This document shows positions 1-11,600 of a stretch of DNA of 32,850 bases, piece after piece (the stretch's first letter is position 1; every line of letters starts with the position of its first letter). A program made the translations under genes and the position numbers. Below the pieces are notes generated by a model. The model was given only the letters and a program-made list of their open reading frames with translations. It had not been told where the DNA came from and did not search any database. Source of the DNA: Gryganskiella cystojenkinii (Eukaryota > Mortierellomycota > Mortierellomycetes > Mortierellales > Mortierellaceae). The stretch spans positions 1-32,850 of the forward strand of contig JAAAIG010000368.1 in NCBI GenBank assembly GCA_015852425.1. The letters are read 5' to 3'.

Positions 1-127
1 GGGTCAGATCAATAATAATAAAAAAAAAATTGAGGTTAGTAAAAAAGAATATCGATGGCTATCGACGATCGGCGATTTAGAGACAGCAATACAACATGAA
101 GAATAAGGAATATCCCCAAGGACAGAA
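1..127. other. Short AT-rich flank downstream of the first gene
   Basis: This is A/T-rich sequence downstream of the minus-strand stop codon at 128-130, so it is probably 3' UTR or terminator. I see no AATAAA on the minus strand and no open frame. Confidence 0.4.
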
Positions 128-3100
128 TCAAACATTACCCCCATGATCCATGCGACTGATCGCAAGCCAATTCAAAAACTCGCTCTTGAGTTTCGCGTGC
201 GGAGACTCGAGCCACATCACATTGGTCTTATCTCCATTGACGATTGAAAAAAAAATCAATAGGAAACAAAAAAAAAAGGTTAGCATAGCAAGTTAGGGAT
301 ACTCGCTGATGAAAAATATTCCAGCCAAAAGGACGGCATAATAAACTTACGGTTATCGTTCATGATCGAGATCTCCACGGAGGCATCAAATCGTTCATAT
401 TCAAAGCCTTCGGTGATATCCTCCAAAAACAACTGTGGTCCATACGTCGTCTGATACACTTCTTCTCGATGCTTGCGTTCCTTTTCATTCCAGTGCGTCT
501 CCTCGGCTAGTCTTTGACGTTCAGCCTCTTGACGTTGTTGTTCTTTTATATTAGTCCACGATCGTTTCCGGTTATTGTACAGCGGTGGTCGCTGAGGAGT
601 GAACGAGGCCGTCTTGCTGACCATAAGATCCTGCTGATAGGTGTTGCTAGTATTGTTGCTGAGGAGGCGACCGCTGTTCAGGTTGTTGCTGTTGTAGCTT
701 TGGTTGCTACTATTATTATTATTGTTGTTGTTGTTGTAGAAATTACCACCGCTAAATGTACTGCTGATGCTGGCGTTTTTGCTCCCTCCGCGATGCAAGC
801 CTCGCTTCTCTAGTGCTGCCAATAAGGGATCTCGGCTACGGCTAATCTTTTCAGGTGGGAACCCAATCACGCTCTTCACCAACGCATGATTGACGCTTCC
901 TGTGGGGTTGTATCGTTGCTCTAGGTATCCTGTGCTCCGTCCGTGAGGGACACTTGGCGGTCTGGACGGGGTCATCTTCGATCCTTGCTGACTAGGGTCC
1001 ATCGCATCCCACGTAACCGAGGTCTTGAGGATATCAATGCCATCGCCGTCGCCTGATGGCTCGCCGTGAGTTTTAATCCCGAGATCATCCCTGGTAGTCC
1101 GAGTACTTTCGCCCTTGGCCGATGCAAGTTTCGACAAGGTCTGTGTTAGAGGTTCCGAGACTGGATGTAGTTCTTCACCCGATTGCTGACTCGCAGACCA
1201 GACCGGACTGAATCTCGTTCTCCTCTCTCGATCCTCCTTCAAAACCTTTGCCTTGTTCTCTAATCCTCGATAGGTCACATAGGTCTCTCGAAAGTACTGG
1301 GAGCAAAGTGGTTCCAGTCCAATAGGTAATTTCTTGTACTCGACATGGTCTCGAACGACACGAAAGATGTAATGGCCTTGGAATTTCGAGTTTTGAAAGG
1401 ATCGGAACAAGAAAGTTTTGGTGCCAAAGGCACTCGCTGTCGCAGCTTTGGTAGTAGTGGTAGTGGTGCTCCACTGCGGGCACTGATGATACTGTTGGAG
1501 TTGCTGTTGAAACTTGGCGTAGTTGTGTGGCGCATAGAGATATGATGCTGGTGTGGTGGACATGCCTGATCCTGCTGTGCTCGAGGGAGTGATATGTGTC
1601 ACGGAAGGGGTCTGTGAGTGGTGATGATAATGACGTTGTTTGGAGGATGCCGACGATAGAGCCTTGAACTCGTTAACGAATTTCGTTGGTAACGGTGGCA
1701 GCTCCACAATCAACACGTTCGGATCATGATTTGCTCGACGAGCGTCCCTGAGAGCCGTTGACATGTAAGGAAAAGTCGTATTAGTGGTGGTCGGATCCGG
1801 TTTCCAACTAACTTGTTCCAGTTCCTGTCGACCATCCTCTCCTGTGGACCGACTACGGCGGCGCGGATGCAGGTGATGAAGAAACGTGTGGTGCTTGTGA
1901 CCATGGCCTCGGGATCCCCCTATTCCTCCTCCTTCCTTCAATGTTAAGTTGTTGAGAAATCCGCCTCCAGATTTGGTTGCTGGTGAATCCTCATCATCGG
2001 TTGCCGCAGGTCTGAGCATCCCGTTGGCCAAAGTGTGGGATTTTTTCGTAAGACGCCGTCTTCTCTTGCCTGGTCCTGTCAAGCGAAACGTAGACAATGT
2101 CGATGGTTGGTCATCCCCGGACAAGAAATCCCCAAACGGAAACGTACTCCTTGTCTGAAGCGATTTCGAGTTTTTGTGACCCCCGCGGGTCTCGGACGAG
2201 GATATGGGGCCACTGGGGAGACCATGGGTTACCGAGAATGAATTTTGTTGGTTCGAGAGACCCACGCTCTTGAACAAGTCCTTGAAACGCAAGGGAGAGG
2301 ACTCCTTGTGATGATCGTCCGTGGCCGAGGCGGTCATGGCCAATGGAGAGGAGACGGGTTTGTTGCTGCTGTGACCGACAAAGGGGTTGCGTGGAGGTTG
2401 AGGTGGGAGGCCGCTGAAGTCGTTGCTGTTGTGGGAAGTGGAGTTTTGTTTGGATCGAGGAGAAGAAGGGGACTTGGTGCTCTGGGCTGTGGTCGACAGC
2501 ATGTATCGCTGAGTAATTCCACCAGTGTTGTGGATAAGTTCCGTGTCTTGATCTAAAATTGAGATCGACCTGTCAGTAAACGGTGGTTATCCACATCAAT
2601 ATCTCACACACTCGGCTGAGGCTCCATTCCCGCGTGCTTTCTCGATGATACCATGATCATCATCTCATCTTCCTCTTTTCCTTGCTTATCTCCACCGGCT
2701 CGCTTCCCCTTGCGCGCGTAATAGGTCCTCTGAAACTGTTTCCTTCTTACCGAATGCCGCTTCCGAATCACTCTCCCCGCTAGTATTAAAAGCTTGAGGA
2801 TTATCCCTGGAGCTCGACCCTTGACGATGGCGTAGTTTCCGCAATCGACTCTTGAGTCCCTTCTTGGCCGTCTTGCCTGCACTAACGCTCTTGCGGAGGT
2901 TGTTGGAGGGCTGAAACCACAGTTGGCCGTTATTATTATTGGATTCAGTGGTTGGTCCTGTCCGATTGGCTGAAGGAGTTGCTGCTGTGCCTGCCCCTGA
3001 AGACCCACTACCCATACCAAACGTAGCTTCTCGTGGGGGTGGTTGAGAACTTGTTGTACCTGCTCCTCCAAAGACTAGGTGGTACCCTGAGCGAGAGAGT

Positions 3101-3816
3101 TGAGAGTCCCTTGTCTTTTTGAAGCTGTTGGATCGGATCACGGACGGACGATCTCCTGCAGAATGTGCCCTTGTCAAGCCTATGGAAGTACTGCCACCTG
3201 TTGCTGCAGTGAAGGCTCCTCCCGATATTGCCATCGCGTTGTCTGTCCCGTTCGTTCGTTTGGCTGCAGCCGGGTGTTTGAACGGTGTTGAGGGGGTCGA
3301 AGAGGAGTGAAACAGTGGGAGATAACCGGCGGTGGGGACACCCGATGGCGAAATCAACATGCCACCCAGGGTCGCGTTCCTGAAACCTAATAAACCTAAT
3401 GAGTCGGTGTCGATGCTGTTGGTGGAGAAGGGTCTTGAGGAGGAAGAACGAGAACTGGGCGTGCGTGTTGCTGGTGGAGGGGGTCGTTGTTGTTGCTGTT
3501 GACGCTGGGGTGAAGAAGAAGATGAAGCAGAAGGTATTGATGCATCGAATGCGTTGTTGGGTCCTGACCTAAACCGCGGAGAGGTCGAGCCATCAAGTCG
3601 TGGACTGGATGGAGCAGAGGCAGAACGGGATGCATTCGTGGTCGTTGCTGACTGCTGCTGTTGTTGTTGCTGTTGCGATGATGACGTTGACTGTGGATGG
3701 TTGAGAGGAGAGGATGCTGCTGAAGAAGAGGACGGTTTCCTGGTTTGATGGAGGTCGCCTAGAGAGTCCAATGTGTCGACACGAGGGGGCCAGCTGGTGA
3801 AATAACCCGTGTGCAT
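128..3816 (-). CDS. Large disordered fungal protein of unknown function, three exons, 1123 aa
   Basis: I do not recognise this protein. The model joins exons 3816-2751, 2552-351 and 231-128 (3372 nt, in frame). Donors are GTAAGA and GTAAGT; acceptors are TTTTAG and GGAG. The start is the first ATG of the open frame. Residues 1-355 are Ser/Pro/Gln-rich and apparently disordered. Residues 356-372, which span the first splice junction, include DQDTEL and TQRY and look conserved. A compact, non-repetitive block at about 730-800 (contains GHYIFRVVRDHVEYKKLP) resembles a small beta-rich fold. A charged helical stretch near 1018-1060 (contains EAERQRLAEE) leads to a folded-looking C-terminus ending DHGGNV. 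Between these lie poly-Asn, poly-Thr and His-rich runs. There is no signal peptide or membrane segment. It could be a signalling or cytoskeletal scaffold, but that is a guess. The acceptor of the last exon (GGAG) is the least certain junction. Confidence 0.75.
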
Positions 3817-4238
3817 TATTAAAGGTCGTTCGTTATAAGTGAAGTAGGGGTATATTGTTGCGATGAGAAAGCGATGAAAGCTGTTCCGTGGACAAGACGG
3901 TCAAGGAAAAAGGAAACGAAAGAAAGATGGGATGGGATGAGAAGGGGATTGAATGAAAGGAGAAGTAAGTAAAGAAGGTGAATGATCGAATGAAAACATT
4001 ACTGCTCTCATTTTTTTTCTACAGTAGTCCTCTGACAAGGTCATAACACTGCACCTCGTGAAAGATGCAAGGCCCAAGCTTAACTCTTTCAGTCTCTTTT
4101 TGGAAAGCCCATGCAATCCACCCTACCCTCTCCCGCTTGCCCCGATTGATCGTTGCACACAACACGATTCGCAGATCAAAGACAGTCCTTTTCTCTGTGA
4201 GCATGAATGTATCCACCAGCTGGAATGGTACTCAAGGT

Positions 4239-4262
4239 CGCATACGACTTCGCATACGACTT
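4239..4262. repeat. Two tandem copies of a 12-bp unit
   Basis: The unit CGCATACGACTT occurs twice without a gap, about 420 bp upstream of the ATG at 3816. Its role is unknown. Confidence 0.8.
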
Positions 4263-6580
4263 TTTTGTGTACAAACAATATCCACAATGGCGAACTTTGT
4301 AGATGTACTCTCTCCCTCTCCAGAAAAAAGCAGTGTGTTGGTTGGCATCCAAGGAACTCGACCAAAGATTACTGGGCAAAGTCGTTGTTCGGACCTGATT
4401 CATTTAAGGGGCATACAATTTACGTGTTATTCCAGCTGGGGGAGGGGGATTGCACGAAGGATGCAGGTTCCCTATCACAACGATCTGGTTCATTTTTCCA
4501 TACAGCGCTCACAGGTGCCAGGCACTGGGATCCTCAGGGTAGAGTAAAAATGTTGCGAGACCAAAGCTTATGCTGCTTCTCTCAACCCTGGCCACCAATC
4601 GACAATCCTACTCCTTCATTTCAGAAACAATATATCAGCTTCTTTTTCTTTTACTCGTGGAAACCAGATGGAAAGCGCTTCATCCTCCGATGCCTGGACT
4701 CTTATGCTATTGAGGAAACCCGTTCACTTTCGATTGTTATAAAGTGAAAGATCCGTTCTCGTTCCCTGCATTCGTCGCGATCAAAAAAAAGAAGAAACCC
4801 CTCTCCTCCTTGCCAGTCGCACGCCATCCGAGAACATTATGTGCATCCACAACAGGCATTCTTCGACGTTTGGACGATCATCTTGAGATGTGGTCCATTA
4901 TAGATAGCTGTAGGACGTAGTATCAACTATCGCGTAATCGATGCAATGGTATCGCCAACGTCGGTTTATTAAAATCTACATCGTCACATCAACGTCACCC
5001 GTCATCGGCTGGTCGAAGGCGGACACGAAATCGTACGTGGATTTTTCACAACTCGAGGCGCTCTATTTTTTTTAATCACGCGGTTCCGGATATAAAAAAA
5101 CGCATTGAACAATAATATTCTTTTGGTTCTCGATCTATACTTACCGATCGTCCTTCACATAATATAACGCTAAGAATTTGACTTGATGCTCCGAACACTC
5201 AACAGACTGCCTTGTTCAGTCACTCCTCATCGACTAGTGTAACACTTCCAGCTGTAAAAACAGAATGAATCCCGCCAGCATGAAGTATTGGAAATCGAAA
5301 AAGTGGGGGCATGCAGGTAACGATCGACCAAAATACTCGATAAAATGATCCGAATGTATCGCCTGGCAGAAGAGAAAGAGAGCAGTGCAAGAGCTTCTAA
5401 TCCTCTCCACTATCATGTAACCCGACCAATATGCTCGACGACAATAACAAATAAAAAAAATACACTAATGGCGCGCTGTCCTGCATCCAATGAGGATTGA
5501 AACTGGACATGGCATTCAATACGACCCGCATAGACCGATCGTTTGCTCAAGTTGATAAAATAAGCGTGCGTGTAGTCGACTACCGGCTGAACAGTGTGGG
5601 TATAATTATAATACTCGAAATCATTATTTAAACAATCCTGCTGCTGCCCATTGTAGCTATACGACCTAGAAGTCCGGATAACCTTTTTTTTTCACTCAAA
5701 AAAATGATTGTCCATTGCAAAAACAGAAAGCCCAAGAACCTACTGGGCGAGCGAAATCAGAAACATAGACAGCACACGTTTTCAGGTGCAAACTACAAGC
5801 ACATATCGGAAGTTTACCTTCATAGGCTCGAAATATTCAAGGTCGCTGCCCATTCCGAGCAGCTAACGATCCAAGCTTTTGCAGTATCAGAGCCAGGACT
5901 TAGAACGCGGAGAACGACTCATCGCGGGGCTCGTCGTTGACACCTCGCGGTCAACAAACAGAGCAAGAGAACACCCATCAATCCCAGGAAGAGTGCGGAC
6001 GAAATTATACCTCTTGTATATTGCTTGCGAGTTGAAACGCCGCATTCTGCCCTGCGTTGCGGTATTACGAGGTCACTCTGCTACACGACTTGGATTTCGC
6101 GAGGTCCTAATCCTTTTTTTTTTTTGGATGATGACTAAAGCGAAAACAAAAATCTCCTCTCATACTCGATGAAGAAGACGGCGCTAATTTGACATTTTTA
6201 TTTCACTCCCCTGGTTACGGTTTCTTATCATGGCCGCGCTGTTGAAAAATCGTAAATGTGTTCATTTTCTGAAGCCGAATGACTCGTCGCTTGTGAAAAC
6301 AAGCCACTCCCTATAATGCCTCTTTTTTTTATTTTTGTCTTTTTTTATAGTTGTTCGTTTTCGATCAAAGCAAATGTCTTATCCGTAGCTGATGCTTGAA
6401 CCGGAAATCGTATGTCGCCATAAGAAGTAAATAGTCACTAGAAGGTGAAAGGATATTTACTCATTACGTTGGAGAAAAGGAAGAGAAGAAACGACTCCAA
6501 GGCACAAACTCATAATTCATTCCATTTTTATTTTGTTAGACCGACGGCAGCACAGACTACCGCCATAATACCCTAGCCCC

Positions 6581-6639
6581 GTCTCGAGTTAGGTGGAGAC
6601 CAAAGAGGCACTCAGCATCCCTTGCTTCGAGCCTCTTTG
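6581..6639. other. Two adjacent small hairpins in the gene-poor gap
   Basis: GTCTC at 6581-6585 pairs with GAGAC at 6596-6600. Immediately after it, CAAAGAGGC at 6601-6609 pairs with GCCTCTTTG at 6631-6639 around a 21-nt loop. This could be a fragment of a structured RNA or chance. No tRNA or snRNA motif accompanies it. Confidence 0.3.
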
Positions 6640-8606
6640 TCACTTCATCCGCCAGCCATGTTAACTTAGCAACATCATTGTTTATTTTTCATTTTATCAG
6701 TCCATGCTCAATCTCCATCAAGTCAGTTATCGCGCGACGTGCAGCAATAGGAACAATGTCTCCCACGCACACAAAGACAAAGTGCTCAGAACAAATCGGC
6801 AAGGATCCATGTATCATCCAGTCTGTGAAAAAGGACCGTCAAACCTCGCGTAAGCGGTCTTCCAGTCTCCGTGGTTGCTATGTATAAGGGAATTGACCTT
6901 CAAGAGCAGCAGGAAGAGTCGTATAGACTATTCGCTTTATTTTTATTTTTATGTTTTTTAGAAACCTGAGGTAGAAAACACTACGACAACTGTTGTAGTA
7001 ACCCACCACGATTAGTATTAGTATAGCGCAAGGTTGTCTACAGGAAAAATACAAGTCCATATAAAAGGAGCGAATATCCTGAAACTCTGTCAGTATCCAA
7101 CGTTATCTTATACTGCTCAACCCAGCAGTTTCTAACCAACCTCACCACCGATTGTCTTTGATTCTTCATGACGTTCAACCATCGCTCAATATCAATTTCA
7201 AAAGAAGGACGCATGCGATGTGTCCCCACTCTGCGAAGTTCGAGAGAGAGAAAAAAATACAACACAAATGTTGACCACGCAAAAAGTCAAGCAGGCGAAC
7301 ACTCTCCCTCTGCATTACATTTGAATGGTGAGATATGATGAAAAAATCGAAACGATGACTCGGGAGCAAGCCATGGGCGCTATGAATTTTTTTATGAATC
7401 CTCCTGAAGCAACGTGAGTCGTATCCGTTGCACCGCTTCCTCAGCTGAGCTTACCTAGTCTTGTTTTCTTATGTATTTCGATTAACTTGATAATTTCATA
7501 CGCGCGCATTGTTACCACGACCATCGAATGCGAGCGAGCGATACTGGGCCAGTGAGAAAAAATCGCATTCCAACTGTCAAAGAAGGAAGCCATTCAAGTA
7601 CGAGCATTCCCAGGTTCGATGTGAAGAGCCATCCAACTATCGTCTAGATTTTTCAGATTTGGGTGTGATAGCCGTTAAGAAAACACGGTACTTGTGCCTC
7701 CAAAGAAACGGAAACCAAGAGAAGCAACAAAAACTAAATAGAGTTCATAGATACAGACACTCTTTAACGGTGCAGACCCAGATAACTATATATGACAATT
7801 CAGTCATTCACCTAGGCAGTGAGGGGACGACGTTGGAATATGGTCACTCATCGAATTTTTTTGGTGGCGTACATTTTTGATTTATACTCAATTTTTTTTT
7901 TAAAAAAACATAAATCCCCGATATCTTCCAGGAGCTGCCGTTATCTCCTCGGCTTTGTTTCTCCACAACTTTATCCTGCAACGAAAAAGCGGGTCCATGC
8001 ACCGAACTCCTAGTTTGCATCCAAAAGCGAGGAAGACAGGCTCCTCTCTCTCCTTTTCTTTCCGAACCTTACGAGTAGAAAGAATCGAGTCCACGGACAC
8101 CGAAAAAATTAAAAAAATGTTTCCGCTCCACACAAATTCTCCACGAAACTCCCCGCATTTCATAAACGAGAGACACTTGGTCAACCCACAATTAATTTTA
8201 TCCGCTGTTTTGTTCAACAGGTGGGGTTTTGGTTTTGGATAGTTATGACTGGGGTTGTCGGGTTTTGCTGTCCATCATTCGTCCTTTTGCACCGACACCA
8301 GTCATTGTTTTCGTTTTGATCATTCGGAGGCCAACTCTTTGAAAGGCTTGATGGGGAACGCTGGGGGTATGAGGGCACATAACGTTAAATCATGCGTTTT
8401 CTTTTGACAGCCTCCCTCACTTCGCCCAATCCTTTCCCCAAACGCGATACGCCTCCCCTTCCCCAAAAAAGCCTCCAAGGAACAGCGTGAAGCCAAGTAT
8501 CCTCAGCATATCGTTTGAATTGTTTTATGATTTTTATACTTTTTTTCGAAACAAAATATTAATGAAAATATGGAGACGGCAGTGAGACCTCGCTCTCCGT
8601 TGAGGG

Positions 8607-11600
8607 TTATGACAAGATGGGCAAAAAGTTCCCCACGATTGCCAACGGAATATCAAAGATATCGCGCTTGATTGTAAAACAAAACGTACATGGTACCACT
8701 CTGTTTGTTGGACTCAACAGGATACACGTTGTCATCACTGTCTGCTCCGTGTTCTCGAACGCATGCGTCGAAAACTTTTCCCAGTACTCGACTGCAGATT
8801 GGTTGTCCATGAGTTCATATATATAGGTCTTCTTGCCCACGAGTTGGTCTCGTCCCCATTGTGTCAACAGCGAAAACTCCTTGCCGACCAACGCAATCTC
8901 GCCTGTTCGACGCCATACAACCGTGGGCGTTCCTGAGAAACTGATCAACTTCTCGAATTCCTAAAAAGATTTTATTTTAAAAATAATAAAAAAGTTGATA
9001 AGAGGATAAGAGTGAGTTACACGTCCGACCTTCTTCACAAAGCATGCTGGTCGAGTTCGTTAGCCAAATTAGAATTTGCCAGTCCACTTACAAGAATCGT
9101 CCGTTGAAAGCATTTCTCCATAAAGATCAAATCCTCAGGCGTCAAGTTCATGATCAGGGCAATGAACGAGGGTCGGAACATGGCCATTGCCCTGCAAATA
9201 CGCATCATCTCCTCCTTGTCCATCCTATAGGGTGAAAATCAATGTAAAATTAGTATAGGAGGCCAGGAGATCCGAAAATTTGAAAAGCAAAATAATAGTA
9301 AAAAAGGTCTTCCTTACCGTTCCCGGACATATCGCAACAAGTAATGGAAGCCATCGGTATAATTGAAAGGTTGTTTGGTGTTGGCATATACATTCTCGGG
9401 CGTGTTGCTTGGGAACTTGCGTTTGCTCACGCGCGCTCCTGGTGGTTGGAATGTAGGCGCGGCGTTTGTTGTTGCTGTCGTCGTTGTTGTTGTCGTCGTG
9501 GTAGTGTTGTTGTTATTGTTATTAGCAGACGCGAGTCCACCTGGACCTAGGAGACCCGCTGCGTTGTTGCTGTTTGCCAATCCGCCGCTGCCAAGGCTGT
9601 TATTGTTGGCCGATCCGCCACCGATCCCTGATCCAGGTCCCGTGGCTGATGTCTGAGGTAATGCGCCAGCCTGGGCCGCCAATGCCTTTTGGAGTTGATT
9701 GTTGCTCGACAATGGATGAGCCAACGCGTCCAGGGATCCCTGCCTTTGCCAGTTCTCTACCATCGACAGATCCGACATGGGGTTCAGTTCGGTTGTGGGC
9801 GAGGATAACATGGTCGAGATGATCGAGTATTCCAGGTTCACAGCCTCTGATCCAAATCCGTAATCCGATGACATTGGGAAATTAAAGAGCGAGGAGGCAT
9901 CGTTCAGGGGTGATTCTAGAAGGACATCGGAGAATTTTCCTGAAAGTTAGACCCTTGAGTAGATCCGAAAGGTTGTTCTTAGCTCCTGCATCATAGATCC
10001 TCAGTTAAGACATAAAAGATCCATACCTTCCATGTTACCCTGCCCTTGTCTTGCTTGATCCTGATCCGACATCATTGGGTGAGGCGATTGAGATGACTCT
10101 GAGAGTCCTGCCATGGCCATGTTCCCTTGTGATGATGATGACGACGAAGCTCCAGTAGCGGTCTGTTGCTCAGCAGCCAGCTGCTGAGAGTCATAAGCAT
10201 CCTGCAGGTACTTGGCTTTTTTCCTGACTCCATCTGCACAGGTTGCAGCCAAGTCGCGCTTGATACATCGTTGACATGGTCGTGCTAATTGATTATAGAC
10301 AAGAAATGGGCGCCGATTAGCACTTATAATCATTTGCCCAAGTAACGACCTCCAAAACAGCCGATCCGTTTGCAAAGCAAACGAGTGGAAAATATTCGAG
10401 AGGAGCAACGCGCTTTTTTTAAGCGCAAACATGTGTATCCCTCTTTTCTTCGGTGTGGGTGTTGTGTGGAGTAACGCTTCGAGCGCATAAACATTAGCTT
10501 CTGTGTGATTGAATGTGGAGGCAAAAGCTGTTTTGTTTGGTTTGGAAAGGGGAGAAGGTAGAGAAGGTAGAGAAAAAATTCGCTGCTGATCGTTTTTCGC
10601 AAATAGATGAGATCTCGTTTCCAGCCCATTGTTTTTTGGACTTGTTTGCTCACTTGAGCACCCCTTGGACTATCCTACTCTCGCTTTCTCTCGCACAAAG
10701 AAAAAAAAGGGCCTTGTAGCCCATCTACATCACAGGAGGCGCCTGATTTGCAGAGAGAGGATCGGGGATGGCGTAGAAGAGAAAGGGTCTTTCTGTTGTT
10801 CTCACAGTTCTCACACGAGGGAACGATCCTTGTATTATTTTCCTAGCGAGATTATGCATCACCCCGTCCTCTCCACAGCTTCATTCCCATTCCACTTTGT
10901 TTTGTGACGGGCCGTTGAAACAAACTCGATCGCGTTTCTCGCAGGCCTTCCTTCTTATGTCTTCCCTTTACTGTTGTTTCGGCCGTGGCGCAAGCTGCGC
11001 CCACTTTGTCTTCTCCCCCCCACAAGACCATACTGCTCTTTTTTCGAGTGAACAACCTTCCTGGCACCTCAGACTCCAATGATTTCTTTTTGATTCAAGC
11101 AGCCCCAGTAGTCTTCATTTCTCTTCTCTTGATTTGTTAGCGCTCTTTTGAGTCACATCTCTTTTTCTTCTCCACATATTAACACTCACTCACACACACA
11201 GAAAAAAAGAGTGAAGTCCTCCCCAATTTCTGGTGATGATGAAAAGCCGAGTTTGGAAAAACATATCGTAATGAAGAACCAGGAGAGAACGAGAAAGAAA
11301 AAAGACTTACAATCGTCACACGTCAAGTGGGCCTTCTGGCAATGGAAACAACTATGAACGCGCATAAGAGGGTCAAATCAAACAACAAAAGATAGTCAGC
11401 TACCCAATGCACAATAGAATCCATCGACGAGAGGTTGTAGAAAAGAATAGCCAACATAGTGGTCACTTTACGCTCGGTTGGCTTTCTTTCTCCGTTGGGG
11501 AGCTTGTCCATTCTGAGTCTGATCAGGCGAGCCCTCGTCGGATCGGTCATGGTTGTTTTGATTGTTGTTGCTGTCGTCATGCTTCATGTCGTTGTGTGAA

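Larger units (their letters stand above)
3817..8606. other. Gene-poor intergenic region of about 4.8 kb
   Basis: No convincing gene on either strand. Open frames here (for example 4058-4747 on +) overlap each other, have mixed, low-complexity-free but unstructured composition, and show no recognisable domain. Long A and T runs occur throughout. The left part should hold the promoter of the gene at 128-3816, the right part the 3' UTR of the ERT1-like gene. Two small structures are listed separately: a 12-bp tandem repeat at 4239-4262 and adjacent hairpins at 6581-6639. Confidence 0.5.

Noticed and set aside
4058..4747. 229-codon open frame on + in the gene-poor gap
   Set aside because: The composition looks random, it overlaps another long frame, and no domain, TATA box or splice pattern supports it.
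11229..11300. TGATGATGA resembling a C/D snoRNA C box in the long ERT1 intron
   Set aside because: It is on the strand opposite the host gene and no CTGA D box follows within a suitable distance.
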